14,517 nt of DNA from Planctomycetota bacterium (GCA_016872875.1 VGYW01000207.1:1-14517); one strand, 5' to 3'. Numbered from the stretch's first letter, positions 1 through 6,746 are shown. The notes: a model not told the origin generated them from the sequence alone. Numbers and translations are program-made.

Positions 1-323
1 CGTGTGGGGGAAAGGGGGTGGTGTCACTGCCCCGGCACGCCAAGCATCTCTGACGCCCCCTGGAACCCGGGTCCACCACAAATCCCGCCGTCAGCCGGCA
101 CCCGGGGGGAGTGGTGAGAAATGCGGGTTAACACTTACGGATTCTTTCTGAGCCTGCCCCTCGCCCTCTCCCCGGGCCACGGCCGGCGCTTGCCTCCAGC
201 GGGAGAGGGGGAACTGCGAGCCAGGACAACCACGGGAACGCGTGGCTCTGCGGGCGGAAGTCCGGCCCTTCATCAACCTCGCGCCCCTTGCGGCGGCGCA
301 GGGGGCGAGACCGGGGCCGATCT
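1..323. other. Non-coding left flank
   Basis: No convincing gene is seen here. The short open frames are rich in Arg, Pro and Gly, resemble no family I recognise, and look like high-GC by-products. The only structure is the inverted repeat at about 147-215. The segment lies downstream of the minus-strand membrane ORF, so it may hold its 3' untranslated region. Confidence 0.6.
147..215. repeat. Imperfect inverted repeat, CCCTCTCC/GGAGAGGG type
   Basis: A left arm containing CCCCTCGCCCTCTCCCC is followed about 30 nt later by GCGGGAGAGGGGGAACTGCG, which pairs with it imperfectly. It resembles the larger element at 12356-12477, built on the same CCTCTCCC/GGGAGAGG core. Elements of this kind are frequent between genes in several bacterial phyla. 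Membership of one family is inferred from the shared core only. Confidence 0.45.
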
Positions 324-686
324 TCACGGGACGCCAACGAGCAGCGTGATCCCAGTGAACAGCGCCCGCTGAAGCAGTGCCAGGGACACCACGGCTCGCC
401 AGAGCATCAGCCTTCGGCGAGTCAGCTTGTAGCCGAGGACTACGACGCCAAACGCCAGAGCCTGTTCAAGCCACCACGCGTCCCATAGGGCCAGAGCGCC
501 CTCAAGAACCAGCATCGCCTGAATCAGCGAGACGCCGAGCGCTGTCAACCCCTCCCCCTTCCAATCTCGCAGGCCCAGGCGCCAGTGGGGTGCCCGACAC
601 ACCGCCCACACCCCCGCGAGCGCGGCCACCAGCGCCCCCAACGACCCCGCGCACCGCACCAGCAGCACCAGAGACGGCGTCCACAC
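324..686 (-). CDS. Small hydrophobic protein with about four membrane segments, unknown function
   Basis: The reading frame gives 120 residues, mostly hydrophobic. Likely membrane segments lie at about residues 5-30, 47-68, 70-88 and 95-117. Positive clusters (HWRLGLRDWK near 34-43 and KLTRRR near 87-92) sit between them as expected for cytoplasmic loops. I recognise no family. The start is a GTG without a clear ribosome binding site, and no ATG lies in frame upstream before the TAG at 735-737, which is the stop of the DUF2284-tail remnant. The ORF therefore begins within 50 nt of that remnant and may be what was originally downstream of it. The size and hydrophobic character would suit a holin-like or other small membrane protein, but nothing here shows that. 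It could also be a chance ORF in GC-rich DNA, although the spacing of charges and hydrophobic blocks argues against that. Confidence 0.5.
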   Translation of the reverse strand: MWTPSLVLLVRCAGSLGALVAALAGVWAVCRAPHWRLGLRDWKGEGLTALGVSLIQAMLVLEGALALWDAWWLEQALAFGVVVLGYKLTRRRLMLWRAVVSLALLQRALFTGITLLVGVP

Positions 687-734
687 GAGCAGGCGATGGC
701 AATCCGTAGGGCGTGCATACGTGCATGCGAAACT

Positions 735-810
735 CTATTCCACCGGCACCAGCCCATAGTGATTCTGCGCGCGGTCGCGGGAGGTCACGACTTCGACGGG
801 AAGGCCGGGG
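735..810 (-). pseudogene. Remnant of a DUF2284 gene 3' end
   Basis: Read on the minus strand, these bases encode PGLPVEVVTSRDRAQNHYGL followed by VPVE and a TAG stop. The intact DUF2284 protein at 1519-2088 ends AGFPIQVVISRDCEQNYYGL then VLVE. I count 15 identical residues of 24 and 55 identical bases of 72, with no gap. Several differences are conservative (E/Q, V/I, L/F), so the copy diverged as a functional protein end or came from a different homologue. Homology begins within about 5 nt of the stop codon of the small partner gene (815-817). Only the last 24 or so codons are present, with no start codon, so it cannot be a gene by itself. Confidence 0.72.
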
Positions 811-814
811 GTGT

Positions 815-982
815 TCAGTCGGCAGCCGCCAGCTTCCTCGGCCGCGGAGAGACGACCCTCTCGCCGCTCTCCTTCTGCCTCTTTCTGAGGTCGCGTGCCA
901 TTGCGCGAACGTCGTACCCGTAACGCTTGGCGCGGGCGTCTTTGATCTGCCATAGTTCACGGATCACATCGTCTTCTACCAT
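815..982 (-). CDS. Small partner (putative antitoxin) of the PIN-domain toxin
   Basis: This 55-residue, highly charged protein starts MVEDDVIRELWQIKDARAKR. Its ATG at 982-980 overlaps the end of the PIN gene by 7 nt, so the two are probably translationally coupled. A longer frame upstream exists but runs through the PIN gene and is not credible. The pattern of acidic N-terminus, then RELWQIKDARAKRYGYDVRAMARDL, then a basic tail resembles short ORFs that I recall following this PIN subfamily in other bacteria. That recollection, plus the overlap, is the basis for calling it the antitoxin. Its order (toxin first) is the reverse of classical vapBC. No ribbon-helix-helix or AbrB motif is obvious. 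Its stop codon lies immediately beside the DUF2284-tail remnant. Confidence 0.65.
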   Translation of the reverse strand: MVEDDVIRELWQIKDARAKRYGYDVRAMARDLRKRQKESGERVVSPRPRKLAAAD

Positions 983-1458
983 GGTTGTTCTCCCATCAGT
1001 TCCTCCGGGGTGCAGATGACGGGTGGCTCGTACCCACGGGCCCGCAGGAAGGCGGCCAAGGGTTCTGCCAGCTCGGCGTTTGCTAGATGCCGGCAGTTCC
1101 ATGTCAATAGGAAGTCGATGCCGTACACCGTCGCGAGAGCCAGATGAAACGCATCGTCTGTGGCCGCCTCGGGCAGTGGGCCTTCAGTCACAAGGCCTTC
1201 TGCGAGCGCTGTGACCTCCCCGGTAACATCGAGGAGCGGACTGCCCCTGAGCGCGTCAAGGCGAAGCTTAGCCGCCCCCGGGTCCCCGTCACCTGCCTCA
1301 TCTCGCACGACTTGAGAGGCAAAGAGCTCAAAGCCTTGGCGGCGCTTCTCCCACCATTCGCGCGTGATCGCTTGCCGAGCGGCCCGGATCAGGTCGCGCG
1401 ACGGGCGGGCTGTCAGGTAGCTGATGACCGAGGTCTCGATGTAGACGCGCTTCTTCAT
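976..1458 (-). CDS. PIN-domain ribonuclease toxin, VapC-like
   Basis: The 160-residue protein begins MKKRVYIETSVISYLTARPS, a typical PIN opening. The expected acidic cluster can be placed at E8 (YIETS, with Glu where most VapC proteins have Asp), E54 (VVRDE), D101/D102 (ATDDAFHLALA) and the TWNCRH segment around N121. Proteins of this fold are metal-dependent ribonucleases that usually act as toxins against tRNA or rRNA; the target here is unknown. The ATG at 1458 is preferred over a longer in-frame start because the family begins there and GGGGAA lies a few bases upstream. A candidate promoter sits between this gene and the DUF2284 stop. The next gene overlaps by 7 nt and is the probable antitoxin. 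Together they form a cassette of about 700 bp lying between the intact DUF2284 gene and a second copy of that gene's 3' end. Confidence 0.85.
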   Translation of the reverse strand: MKKRVYIETSVISYLTARPSRDLIRAARQAITREWWEKRRQGFELFASQVVRDEAGDGDPGAAKLRLDALRGSPLLDVTGEVTALAEGLVTEGPLPEAATDDAFHLALATVYGIDFLLTWNCRHLANAELAEPLAAFLRARGYEPPVICTPEELMGEQPW

Positions 1459-1474
1459 TGTGTTCCCCGAACTG

Positions 1475-1503
1475 AGTCTAGCAGGTGTCGCCCTCGAAAA
1501 CAA
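1475..1503 (-). promoter_or_regulatory. Candidate sigma70-type promoter of the PIN toxin pair
   Basis: On the minus strand TTGTTT (1503-1498) is followed after 17 nt by TAGACT (1480-1475). Each box matches about four of six consensus bases, and the toxin ATG lies 17 nt beyond the -10 box. The promoter fits entirely in the 60-nt gap after the DUF2284 stop, so the pair could be transcribed independently of its host gene. Evidence is by eye only. Confidence 0.4.
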
Positions 1504-1518
1504 CAGGGTGCCCCGCTA

Positions 1519-2088
1519 TCACTCCACCAGCACTAGCCCGTAGTAGTTCTGCTCGCAGTCGCGCGAGATGACGACCTGGATGGGGAAGCCGGCGGCGCGG
1601 GCGGTGGCGAAGACGTCTATGCCGCAGGCCTCCATAGCGGGGCGGCTGTCGTCCTCGTGGCGGCAGGCGCCCTCGAGGTTGCACGTCTTGCACAGATAGC
1701 AAGGGCCGCAGGCGTAGGCGAACGCCTTGTAGTAGCCGGCCAGGAAAACCTCGCGCTCGAGCGCGACGACGATCTTGCGGATGTCGGCCGTGCGATCGCC
1801 GTGGACGAGGATGGCGGTCTTGAACTCGTCGAGGATCTTCCGCGTCCGTTCGGGCGTTGGCGAGTAGGGCGGGCAGTTGCGGCTCGACGCATAGGCCCCG
1901 CACCCGTACTGGCACTTCAGCCGCACCCACTCCCCGGTGAAGACCTGGCTCGTAGGAACCAGCTTCGCCTCCAGGGCGCCAAGCTCGACCGCGCGGCGTA
2001 GGAAAGCCTGAGCAGGTGTTCGGCGTTCGGTGATCGGTGTTCGAGGCGGGGAAACCGGCCTCTTGGCTCGCGTGGTCTGTTGACTCAT
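1519..2088 (-). CDS. DUF2284 Cys-rich putative metal-binding protein
   Basis: The 189-residue protein carries the pattern of the DUF2284 predicted metal-binding family. Cysteines fall in clusters: C59, C63 and C72 (QYGCGAYASSRNCPP), then C127, C130, C133, C136 and C142 (CGPCYLCKTC plus EGAC), C155 (ACGIDVF) and C178. The CxxCxxCxxC run suggests iron-sulfur or zinc binding. It ends with the family-typical NYYGLVLVE. There is no signal peptide, so it is probably cytoplasmic; the reaction is unknown. Residues 16-25 are encoded by four copies of a heptamer and are Pro/Thr/Arg-rich, unlike the core, so the first 25 residues are probably a variable leader. No alternative start lies in frame between the repeat and the conserved region, so ATG at 2088 is kept although its ribosome binding site is weak. 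The PIN cassette follows directly downstream. Confidence 0.85.
   Translation of the reverse strand: MSQQTTRAKRPVSPPRTPITERRTPAQAFLRRAVELGALEAKLVPTSQVFTGEWVRLKCQYGCGAYASSRNCPPYSPTPERTRKILDEFKTAILVHGDRTADIRKIVVALEREVFLAGYYKAFAYACGPCYLCKTCNLEGACRHEDDSRPAMEACGIDVFATARAAGFPIQVVISRDCEQNYYGLVLVE
2015..2042. repeat. Four tandem heptamers within the 5' end of the DUF2284 gene
   Basis: Plus-strand units are GGTGTTC, GGCGTTC, GGTGATC and GGTGTTC. Seven is not a multiple of three, so gain or loss of a unit would shift the frame of the gene that contains it. The units are imperfect, which lowers the chance of frequent slippage. Confidence 0.75.
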
Positions 2089-2129
2089 TCTACTGGCCCC
2101 TGCATGAGCAACGACAAGCCGCCAGAAGG

Positions 2130-2217
2130 GTCATTCCGAGCGGAGCGAAGCGAAGTCGAGGAATCTCTCCGCTCCTGAGGCCAAAGAGAGATGCCTCGAC
2201 TTCGCTCGGCATGACAG
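2130..2217. repeat. Interspersed inverted-repeat element, family A, copy 1
   Basis: The left end reads GTCATTCCGAGCGGAGCGAA and the right end, reversed, reads GTCATGCCGAGCGAAGTCGA. Both arms continue into GAGGAATCTCTC or GAGGCATCTCTC. The element is about 88 nt, non-coding, and fills most of the gap between the giant secreted gene and the DUF2284 gene. A second copy lies inside the giant gene at 2783-2934. It has the look of a small non-autonomous element, but no transposase is nearby. Confidence 0.8.
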
Positions 2218-2258
2218 ACCGTAATGTTCTCTCTTCCCTCTGCTTCTCTGCGTGAGGC

Positions 2259-5200
2259 TCATTTCTCCTCGCTGCGGATGAGGCCAACGGCGAATTCCCC
2301 AGGCGCGTCGCCGGGGTCGAGGCGCACGGCGGTGATTGTCTGCCCCGCCCATTGAGGGTGCTTGCTGACATCGAGGCGATAGTCGTGCCACTGGCCGTCG
2401 GGCTGAACCTGGAAGTGAAGCGACTTCTCCTCGTCGAAGGCGGACGATGCCTCGGTAGTCCAGAAGAGCTGCGCGGCGGGGCCGGCGGTGGAGCGCATGC
2501 GGATGAGGAGGACGGGGCAGGCGTCGCCCTTGACGCGGATGAGGCTGCGGACGAGATAGGGGTCGTTGGCCGTGGCCTTGCCGCAGAGCGCGCCGGCGCG
2601 GGCCGCCAGGTCCGCAATGTCGTGAGCCGCCATCCAGCCCTCGGCTGAGCGGGCGAAGGGGAAGTCGATGCGGTCAACGAGCCGTGGCAAGCGGTCCACG
2701 CGGCGATGGCGCGCGCCTTCGATGCGGACCGCCCTCGTTCGTAGTGCGGCCTTCAGGCCGTGATGGGCGGAACGCCCCCCATTGTCATTCTGAGCGAGCC
2801 CTACTCCACTGTCATTCTGAGCGAAGCGGAGCGGAGCGAAGAATCTCTCAGGGGAGCGGGCGCCGCCAGCAGGGTTCATCTTGGTCGCGTCAGTGGCTTC
2901 CCCTGAAAGATGCTTCGCCTCGCTCAGCATGACAGGGTGGGTGGTGGTGTCGGCAACGGCGGGTAGATCGACGCGGATGCAGAGGTAGGCGAGCGCATCG
3001 TCGTAGCGCCAGCCAGGGTCGGCCCCCCTCTCAACTTCGGCCCGCTCGGCAAGCGGCTTGCCGTCCAGGGCCACGCCAATAGGCTTCGCGACGTTGGTGA
3101 TGAGGACGCAGCCCTCCTCGCCCTCCGGATAGGCGGCGTTGAAGGTGAGAAGGTCGCCATCCCAGGCGGCGTCGCTGATCTTCGCCGTGGTCGAGATGTG
3201 AATGCGACGGGTCGAGCGAAGGAAGGGCTTGTGCGTAAGGATCGTCGTCTGCGGCTCCTCGTCGCGGCCATTCAGCAGAAGGATGTTCTGGATGATCTGG
3301 CGGGGGGCGAAGACCCAGGGGCACTTCGTGCCGTCAATCGCACTGATGTTGTCGGGCCAGAGCGCCACGTTCTCGCCTTCAGAATCCTGCTGGAGGATGG
3401 CGCTGTGGATGATCAGCTCGGCAAGGCGGCGCCAGTCCTTGCTCCTATCATATTCCGCCAGCTTGAGGAGGGCGGTCGCGTAGCGCAGGCCGTTCCACTG
3501 CACGGGCCGCCCGAACCAGGAGCCGGTGAACCACGTGGCGCCGTAGACGGGGATGCTGGCGCCGAGGAGCCACGGCTTGTCGGGCGGGTTCCACAGGTAG
3601 ATGAAGGGGATACCGCGCCGCGCCCAGGTGACGGCGTCGCGGAGCCAGCGTTCGTCGCCGCTGAAGCGGTACGCCTCGAGATAGGCGTCCACCGCGTCGG
3701 CGGCGGCCAGAAGGTCGGGCGTGTGGACGGGCACCTCCCACACCTGGGCGGCGCGGGGCACGCGAAAGGTCTCCATCAGGCGGAGCGTCTTCTGCATCCG
3801 CTCGTAGGCCGCGGCGTCGCCCGCGATGCGCGCGTAGCGGAGCACCTGGAACGCCTTGTTCGCGCAGGTGCCGACCTCGGCCGCGTTGTCGGGGCCGAGT
3901 TCGTGGTAGTCCATGCCCACGAATGGCCCTTTGCCCTCCTGGTCGGCGTCGAAGCGCCAGGCGCCGTCGCTGCCCATCGTGGCGAGGAGGCCCGCGGCGT
4001 GGGCAGGATTGGCGATGGCGAGGTCGAAGCGCCCTGGGAACCGCATCGCATCGAGTCGCATGTCGGAGTTCATGAACTCCGCAATCTCAAGCGCCTGCTC
4101 GCGGCACTGCTTTCGCGCCGCTTCGTCGGGGCTGACGAGCGAGCCGAGCAACAGGTCGGCGGCGAAATCGTGCGGCCGGCCCTTCTTCGACATGATCGGC
4201 CCGCCGCCCTTCGATGTCCACCATTCCTTTGTTTCGGGCACCCACAGCGATCTCAGGTATGCCTGCATCGAGAACTGGATTTCGTGCTCATACGATCGAT
4301 TCGACTGATTCGATTCATTCGATTCATTCGACCCATCACCCCTCTTCGGCAGCGGTTGTGGCTCAGGCAGGCCATAGATGCGAATCCACTCATCCACCGC
4401 CGCCAGCGCATCCTTCGCCTCGCCATCCACCAGGATGCGATACTCGATCGCAAGTGGCCGGCCTGGTTCCAGCCGGTATTCGTTCCAGTTCCCCCAGGCT
4501 CGAGCCTTCGTGTACGGCGAGAGTCCGGGGATGATGAGGCCAGCCACGTGAGACCGCTGCCTGTGCATCCTGTCGGGGGAATCGAATATGGCTCCTGGGC
4601 GGTCACGTTGCCCGGCCCACGGTTCCCGGTTGTCCCATAGGAGTCCGACTGTCGCGCTGCCCCCGTGGACTCCTATTGCCGGAACACAGACCGTGTGCGG
4701 ATGCACCAGTGTCCTCCACCTATCAGGGTGGCTCTTCGCGATGTCGAGGCTGCTCGACGACACTTCTTCGTCCACAAGCCACTCGAGGCCCGGCAAGACG
4801 GCTTCGTCCCTGCGCAGAGCAAGCAGCAATGGTGGTTCAAACACGTCAACCTCACACCCCGAATCGTGGACGAGGCTCAAATGCACCGAGACGGACTTCT
4901 CCTCTTTCCCGAGGCTGAAACAACTCGTGGCGTGCAGCGTCCCATTAGGGTGCCGGAAGGTACAAGAGAAGGAAAGGGAGCACCGTGGCCCGAGCCTCGT
5001 TTCGGCCCTCGGCGAGTATAGCCAGGTCGAGAGCCACGCACGGCCCCCCTCTTTGAGGCGGTCCGTTGTGAAGCCCAGTCCTCCACTTCGGGTCGGGCGG
5101 ATCCAGCCAACTGCGCGCCAGCCCATGGGGGTTCTCGCGAACAATTCGGCGGGTGCGAAGCCGTATGCGGTTCGAGGGAAGACAAGGCGAAGACGCTCGT

Positions 5201-6485
5201 TCTCAAGGACGGCGCAGTCGTCGGCTACGATGGCCCTGAGGCGCCCCGAGGGCGCAGGCGGACGTGCCAGGGGGACGGCCCACAGGTCAGCCTGGGTGTG
5301 GAGCATTGGCTGGCCTTCGAGGCTCGGGCTTTGCACAGTAACGCCGGCATAGCCAGCGGGGGCAATGGTGCCCTCGATCTGGCAAACGTGTGTGAACCGG
5401 ACCCGGCAACTCGCTCCGGGCGGCAAGTCATTGAGTTGGCGCGTCGCTCTCGTCGGACTCCTCGGGTTCGCCCAGTGAACATGGAAGTCGGTTGTTGGCT
5501 CAGAAACGGTGACATGTCCGAGGTTCCGTATGATGAGCTCGACCTCCTGCGGGCGACCGACTATGCCCATTGGAGAGACGGGACCGAAGCTTTCCAGCAA
5601 GAGGTCAGGTGCAAGTTGCAGCGATTCCTCGGCCTTCGCCGCGGCTGAGGTGGCTCGCAAGTCGAGATTGACGGACCAGGTCCTTCGGCCCAATAGGGCC
5701 CAGCTCACCACGGCCTTGGCGGTAGGGCATAAGTCGCCGAGGCGGAGTTCGGCGGGGATGGCGCGGAGGCCGGGCGGGACGGTGAGGGTGGCGCGGGTGT
5801 CGGGGGCGGGGGCGTCGCCGACGTTTTCGATGAGGGCGGAGATGGTGCAGCGCTCGCCAGGACGCTTGGGGTCCTCGTCGAGGCGGAGGCGGCTGATGCG
5901 GAGGATGGGGCCGACCTTCTCGACGTAGGCGAAGTCGTCGAGCAGAAGATCGCCCGCCGTGCCGAGGATGCGGGCGGCGAAGTGGACCCACTTGGCCTTG
6001 GGGTCGCCGGTGAAGTCGTACTTGAGGCGGCCCTGGTGCCACCGGCCGTCAGCGATGTGGTCCTTCGGGACGGTGAAGATGGCGCGGGGCGAGTCGGTGC
6101 CCTCGATGGGGACGGCGTTCATCGGGATGGCCTGGACTGTGAGCTTTGCGCCCTCGGCGGCGGAGAGGGCTTTGTACCAGAACTCGATGCCGCCCTTGAG
6201 TCGATCAATCATCGCGCCGCGTTCGCCGCTCTTGGCCTTCCAGGCGCGGTTGAGCCCAGTTTCCGCCGTTTGTAGTTCCGCCCTCAGGCGGTCTTCTCCC
6301 CGAACGAGGCGCAGAGCGCGCTGACCGCTGTGGGCGTCGGCGACGACCTCCACGGTCCGGCCGACCGGCTCCCAGTCGAGCGGGAAGCCGTTGGGGGCCA
6401 GCTCCTCGAAGGAGCCGTTTGTGCAGGGGTTCGGCGGCGTGGCAACGGGAAGCAACAGGGCGAAAGCCAGGAGGAAGGGATTCAT
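2259..6485 (-). CDS. Giant secreted multidomain protein, putative carbohydrate-active enzyme
   Basis: The 1408-residue protein has a signal peptide (residues 1-17, PFLLAFALLLPVA), preceded by AGGAG at a good distance from the ATG. Inferred layout: a jelly-roll module at about 20-190 (NGSFEE, FPLDWEP); CARDB/Ig-like beta modules at about 195-405; a large beta domain at about 415-690 (GLEWLVDEEVSSSSLDI, ATVGLLWDN); a helical domain at about 732-1075, probably an alpha/alpha toroid (WEVPVHTPD 916-924, IPVYGAT, PVQWNG); a small beta region at about 1085-1175; and a C-terminal binding-like module at about 1277-1405 (LFWTTEASSAF, QWHDYRLDV). The beta plus helical-barrel order resembles several glycoside hydrolase and polysaccharide lyase folds, but I can assign no known family, and the activity is inferred. 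The gene at 12561-14517 is a paralogue. Residues 64-73, 719-731 and about 1185-1256 are encoded by interspersed or simple repeats lying in linkers. Confidence 0.85.
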   Translation of the reverse strand: MNPFLLAFALLLPVATPPNPCTNGSFEELAPNGFPLDWEPVGRTVEVVADAHSGQRALRLVRGEDRLRAELQTAETGLNRAWKAKSGERGAMIDRLKGGIEFWYKALSAAEGAKLTVQAIPMNAVPIEGTDSPRAIFTVPKDHIADGRWHQGRLKYDFTGDPKAKWVHFAARILGTAGDLLLDDFAYVEKVGPILRISRLRLDEDPKRPGERCTISALIENVGDAPAPDTRATLTVPPGLRAIPAELRLGDLCPTAKAVVSWALLGRRTWSVNLDLRATSAAAKAEESLQLAPDLLLESFGPVSPMGIVGRPQEVELIIRNLGHVTVSEPTTDFHVHWANPRSPTRATRQLNDLPPGASCRVRFTHVCQIEGTIAPAGYAGVTVQSPSLEGQPMLHTQADLWAVPLARPPAPSGRLRAIVADDCAVLENERLRLVFPRTAYGFAPAELFARTPMGWRAVGWIRPTRSGGLGFTTDRLKEGGRAWLSTWLYSPRAETRLGPRCSLSFSCTFRHPNGTLHATSCFSLGKEEKSVSVHLSLVHDSGCEVDVFEPPLLLALRRDEAVLPGLEWLVDEEVSSSSLDIAKSHPDRWRTLVHPHTVCVPAIGVHGGSATVGLLWDNREPWAGQRDRPGAIFDSPDRMHRQRSHVAGLIIPGLSPYTKARAWGNWNEYRLEPGRPLAIEYRILVDGEAKDALAAVDEWIRIYGLPEPQPLPKRGDGSNESNESNQSNRSYEHEIQFSMQAYLRSLWVPETKEWWTSKGGGPIMSKKGRPHDFAADLLLGSLVSPDEAARKQCREQALEIAEFMNSDMRLDAMRFPGRFDLAIANPAHAAGLLATMGSDGAWRFDADQEGKGPFVGMDYHELGPDNAAEVGTCANKAFQVLRYARIAGDAAAYERMQKTLRLMETFRVPRAAQVWEVPVHTPDLLAAADAVDAYLEAYRFSGDERWLRDAVTWARRGIPFIYLWNPPDKPWLLGASIPVYGATWFTGSWFGRPVQWNGLRYATALLKLAEYDRSKDWRRLAELIIHSAILQQDSEGENVALWPDNISAIDGTKCPWVFAPRQIIQNILLLNGRDEEPQTTILTHKPFLRSTRRIHISTTAKISDAAWDGDLLTFNAAYPEGEEGCVLITNVAKPIGVALDGKPLAERAEVERGADPGWRYDDALAYLCIRVDLPAVADTTTHPVMLSEAKHLSGEATDATKMNPAGGARSPERFFAPLRFAQNDSGVGLAQNDNGGRSAHHGLKAALRTRAVRIEGARHRRVDRLPRLVDRIDFPFARSAEGWMAAHDIADLAARAGALCGKATANDPYLVRSLIRVKGDACPVLLIRMRSTAGPAAQLFWTTEASSAFDEEKSLHFQVQPDGQWHDYRLDVSKHPQWAGQTITAVRLDPGDAPGEFAVGLIRSEEK
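2736..2762. repeat. Short palindromic repeat, family D, copy 1
   Basis: The sequence CGTTCGTAGTGCGGCCTTCA plus GGCCGTG contains the palindrome CGGCCT-TC-AGGCCG. It shares the layout CGTT-n-GTAGT-n-GCC-YTCAGGC with 6267-6293. It lies in frame inside the giant secreted gene, next to the family A insertion, and contributes to residues about 1241-1250. Confidence 0.6.
2783..2934. repeat. Interspersed inverted-repeat element, family A, copy 2, inside a coding sequence
   Basis: GTCATTCTGAGCGA occurs at 2783 and again at 2811, and the right end reversed reads GTCATGCTGAGCGAGGCGAA. Both arms run on to ATCTYTCAGGGG. The element is in frame in the giant gene and encodes VMLSEAKHL at one end and RFAQND and LAQND at the other, between the helical-domain tail and the C-terminal module. 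The left end is partly duplicated. Confidence 0.82.
4293..4332. repeat. In-frame 9-nt tandem repeat encoding an Asn-Glu-Ser linker
   Basis: Degenerate units of GATTCATTC or GATTCGACT encode SNESNESNQSNRS on the minus strand (residues 719-731 of the giant protein). It separates the large beta domain from the helical domain. The 9-nt period means that copy-number change lengthens or shortens a linker without a frameshift. Confidence 0.75.
6267..6293. repeat. Short palindromic repeat, family D, copy 2
   Basis: CGTTTGTAGTTCCGCCCTCA plus GGCGGTC contains a CCGCC/GGCGG stem. It matches the 2736-2762 copy in layout, with compensating changes in the stem. It encodes about residues 64-73 of the giant secreted protein, within the N-terminal jelly-roll module. 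Confidence 0.55.
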
Positions 6486-6514
6486 GGGAGGCTCCTACAG
6501 TCGGGACATAGGGC

Positions 6515-6543
6515 AGTGTATGCCAAGAGCAAGGGGACATCAA
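6515..6543 (-). promoter_or_regulatory. Candidate promoter of the giant secreted gene
   Basis: On the minus strand TTGATG (6543-6538), a 17-nt spacer and TACACT (6520-6515) match four of six bases in each box. The -10 box is 29 nt from the ATG, leaving a short leader that contains AGGAG at 6496-6492. By-eye prediction. Confidence 0.35.
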
Positions 6544-6560
6544 GGGGCCGGCTTCTCCGA

Positions 6561-6659
6561 ATCGTCGTCGTTGTCGTCGTCGTCCTCGTCGTCGAATGCG
6601 GAGGACGGGAGGTCAGCAAGAGATTCGACGACGACGACGAGGACGACGACGAGCACGAT
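6561..6659. repeat. Large GTC/GAC inverted repeat between divergent genes
   Basis: A 37-nt arm (6561-6597) built of GTC triplets and ending in TCGAAT is the reverse complement of 6623-6659 at 32 of 37 positions, with a 25-nt loop between. It could form a long hairpin in RNA from either strand or a cruciform in DNA. It lies in the divergent region upstream of both candidate promoters, so it is not needed as a terminator for either gene. Confidence 0.85.
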
Positions 6660-6677
6660 CAAAGAAGGACGCCGCAC

Positions 6678-6705
6678 TTGATCATCCCGTCCTTGAGGCT
6701 ACAAT
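6678..6705 (+). promoter_or_regulatory. Candidate promoter of the oxidoreductase gene
   Basis: TTGATC (6678-6683), a 16-nt spacer and TACAAT (6700-6705, five of six) lie about 40 nt upstream of the ATG at 6747. GAGGA at 6736-6740 is the likely ribosome binding site. Confidence 0.4.
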
Positions 6706-6746
6706 GGGGCCTGGCTTACCTTTCGCCATTCACACGAGGAACCCAC

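Noticed and set aside
545..757. Alternative minus-strand frame over the DUF2284 remnant and membrane ORF
   Set aside because: Its Arg/Cys/Trp-rich translation is in a different frame from both the remnant and the membrane ORF, and has no coding features.
2130..2934. Family A elements as ends of a composite transposon
   Set aside because: Each copy is itself a complete inverted repeat, the DNA between them is the 3' end of the giant gene, and no transposase is encoded in the window.
4293..4332. CRISPR-like short array
   Set aside because: The units are only 9 nt, contiguous without spacers, and lie in frame in a coding sequence; no cas genes are present.
3198..4640. Open frame of 480 codons on the plus strand within the giant gene
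   Set aside because: It is antisense to the well-supported minus-strand coding sequence, its composition is rich in Gly, Arg, Ala and Val with no recognisable motif, and long antisense frames are expected in high-GC DNA.
6330..6746. Upstream in-frame extension of the oxidoreductase
   Set aside because: It crosses the start of the divergent gene and the GTC/GAC repeat, encoding low-complexity residues; the Rossmann motif begins right after ATG 6747, which has its own ribosome binding site.
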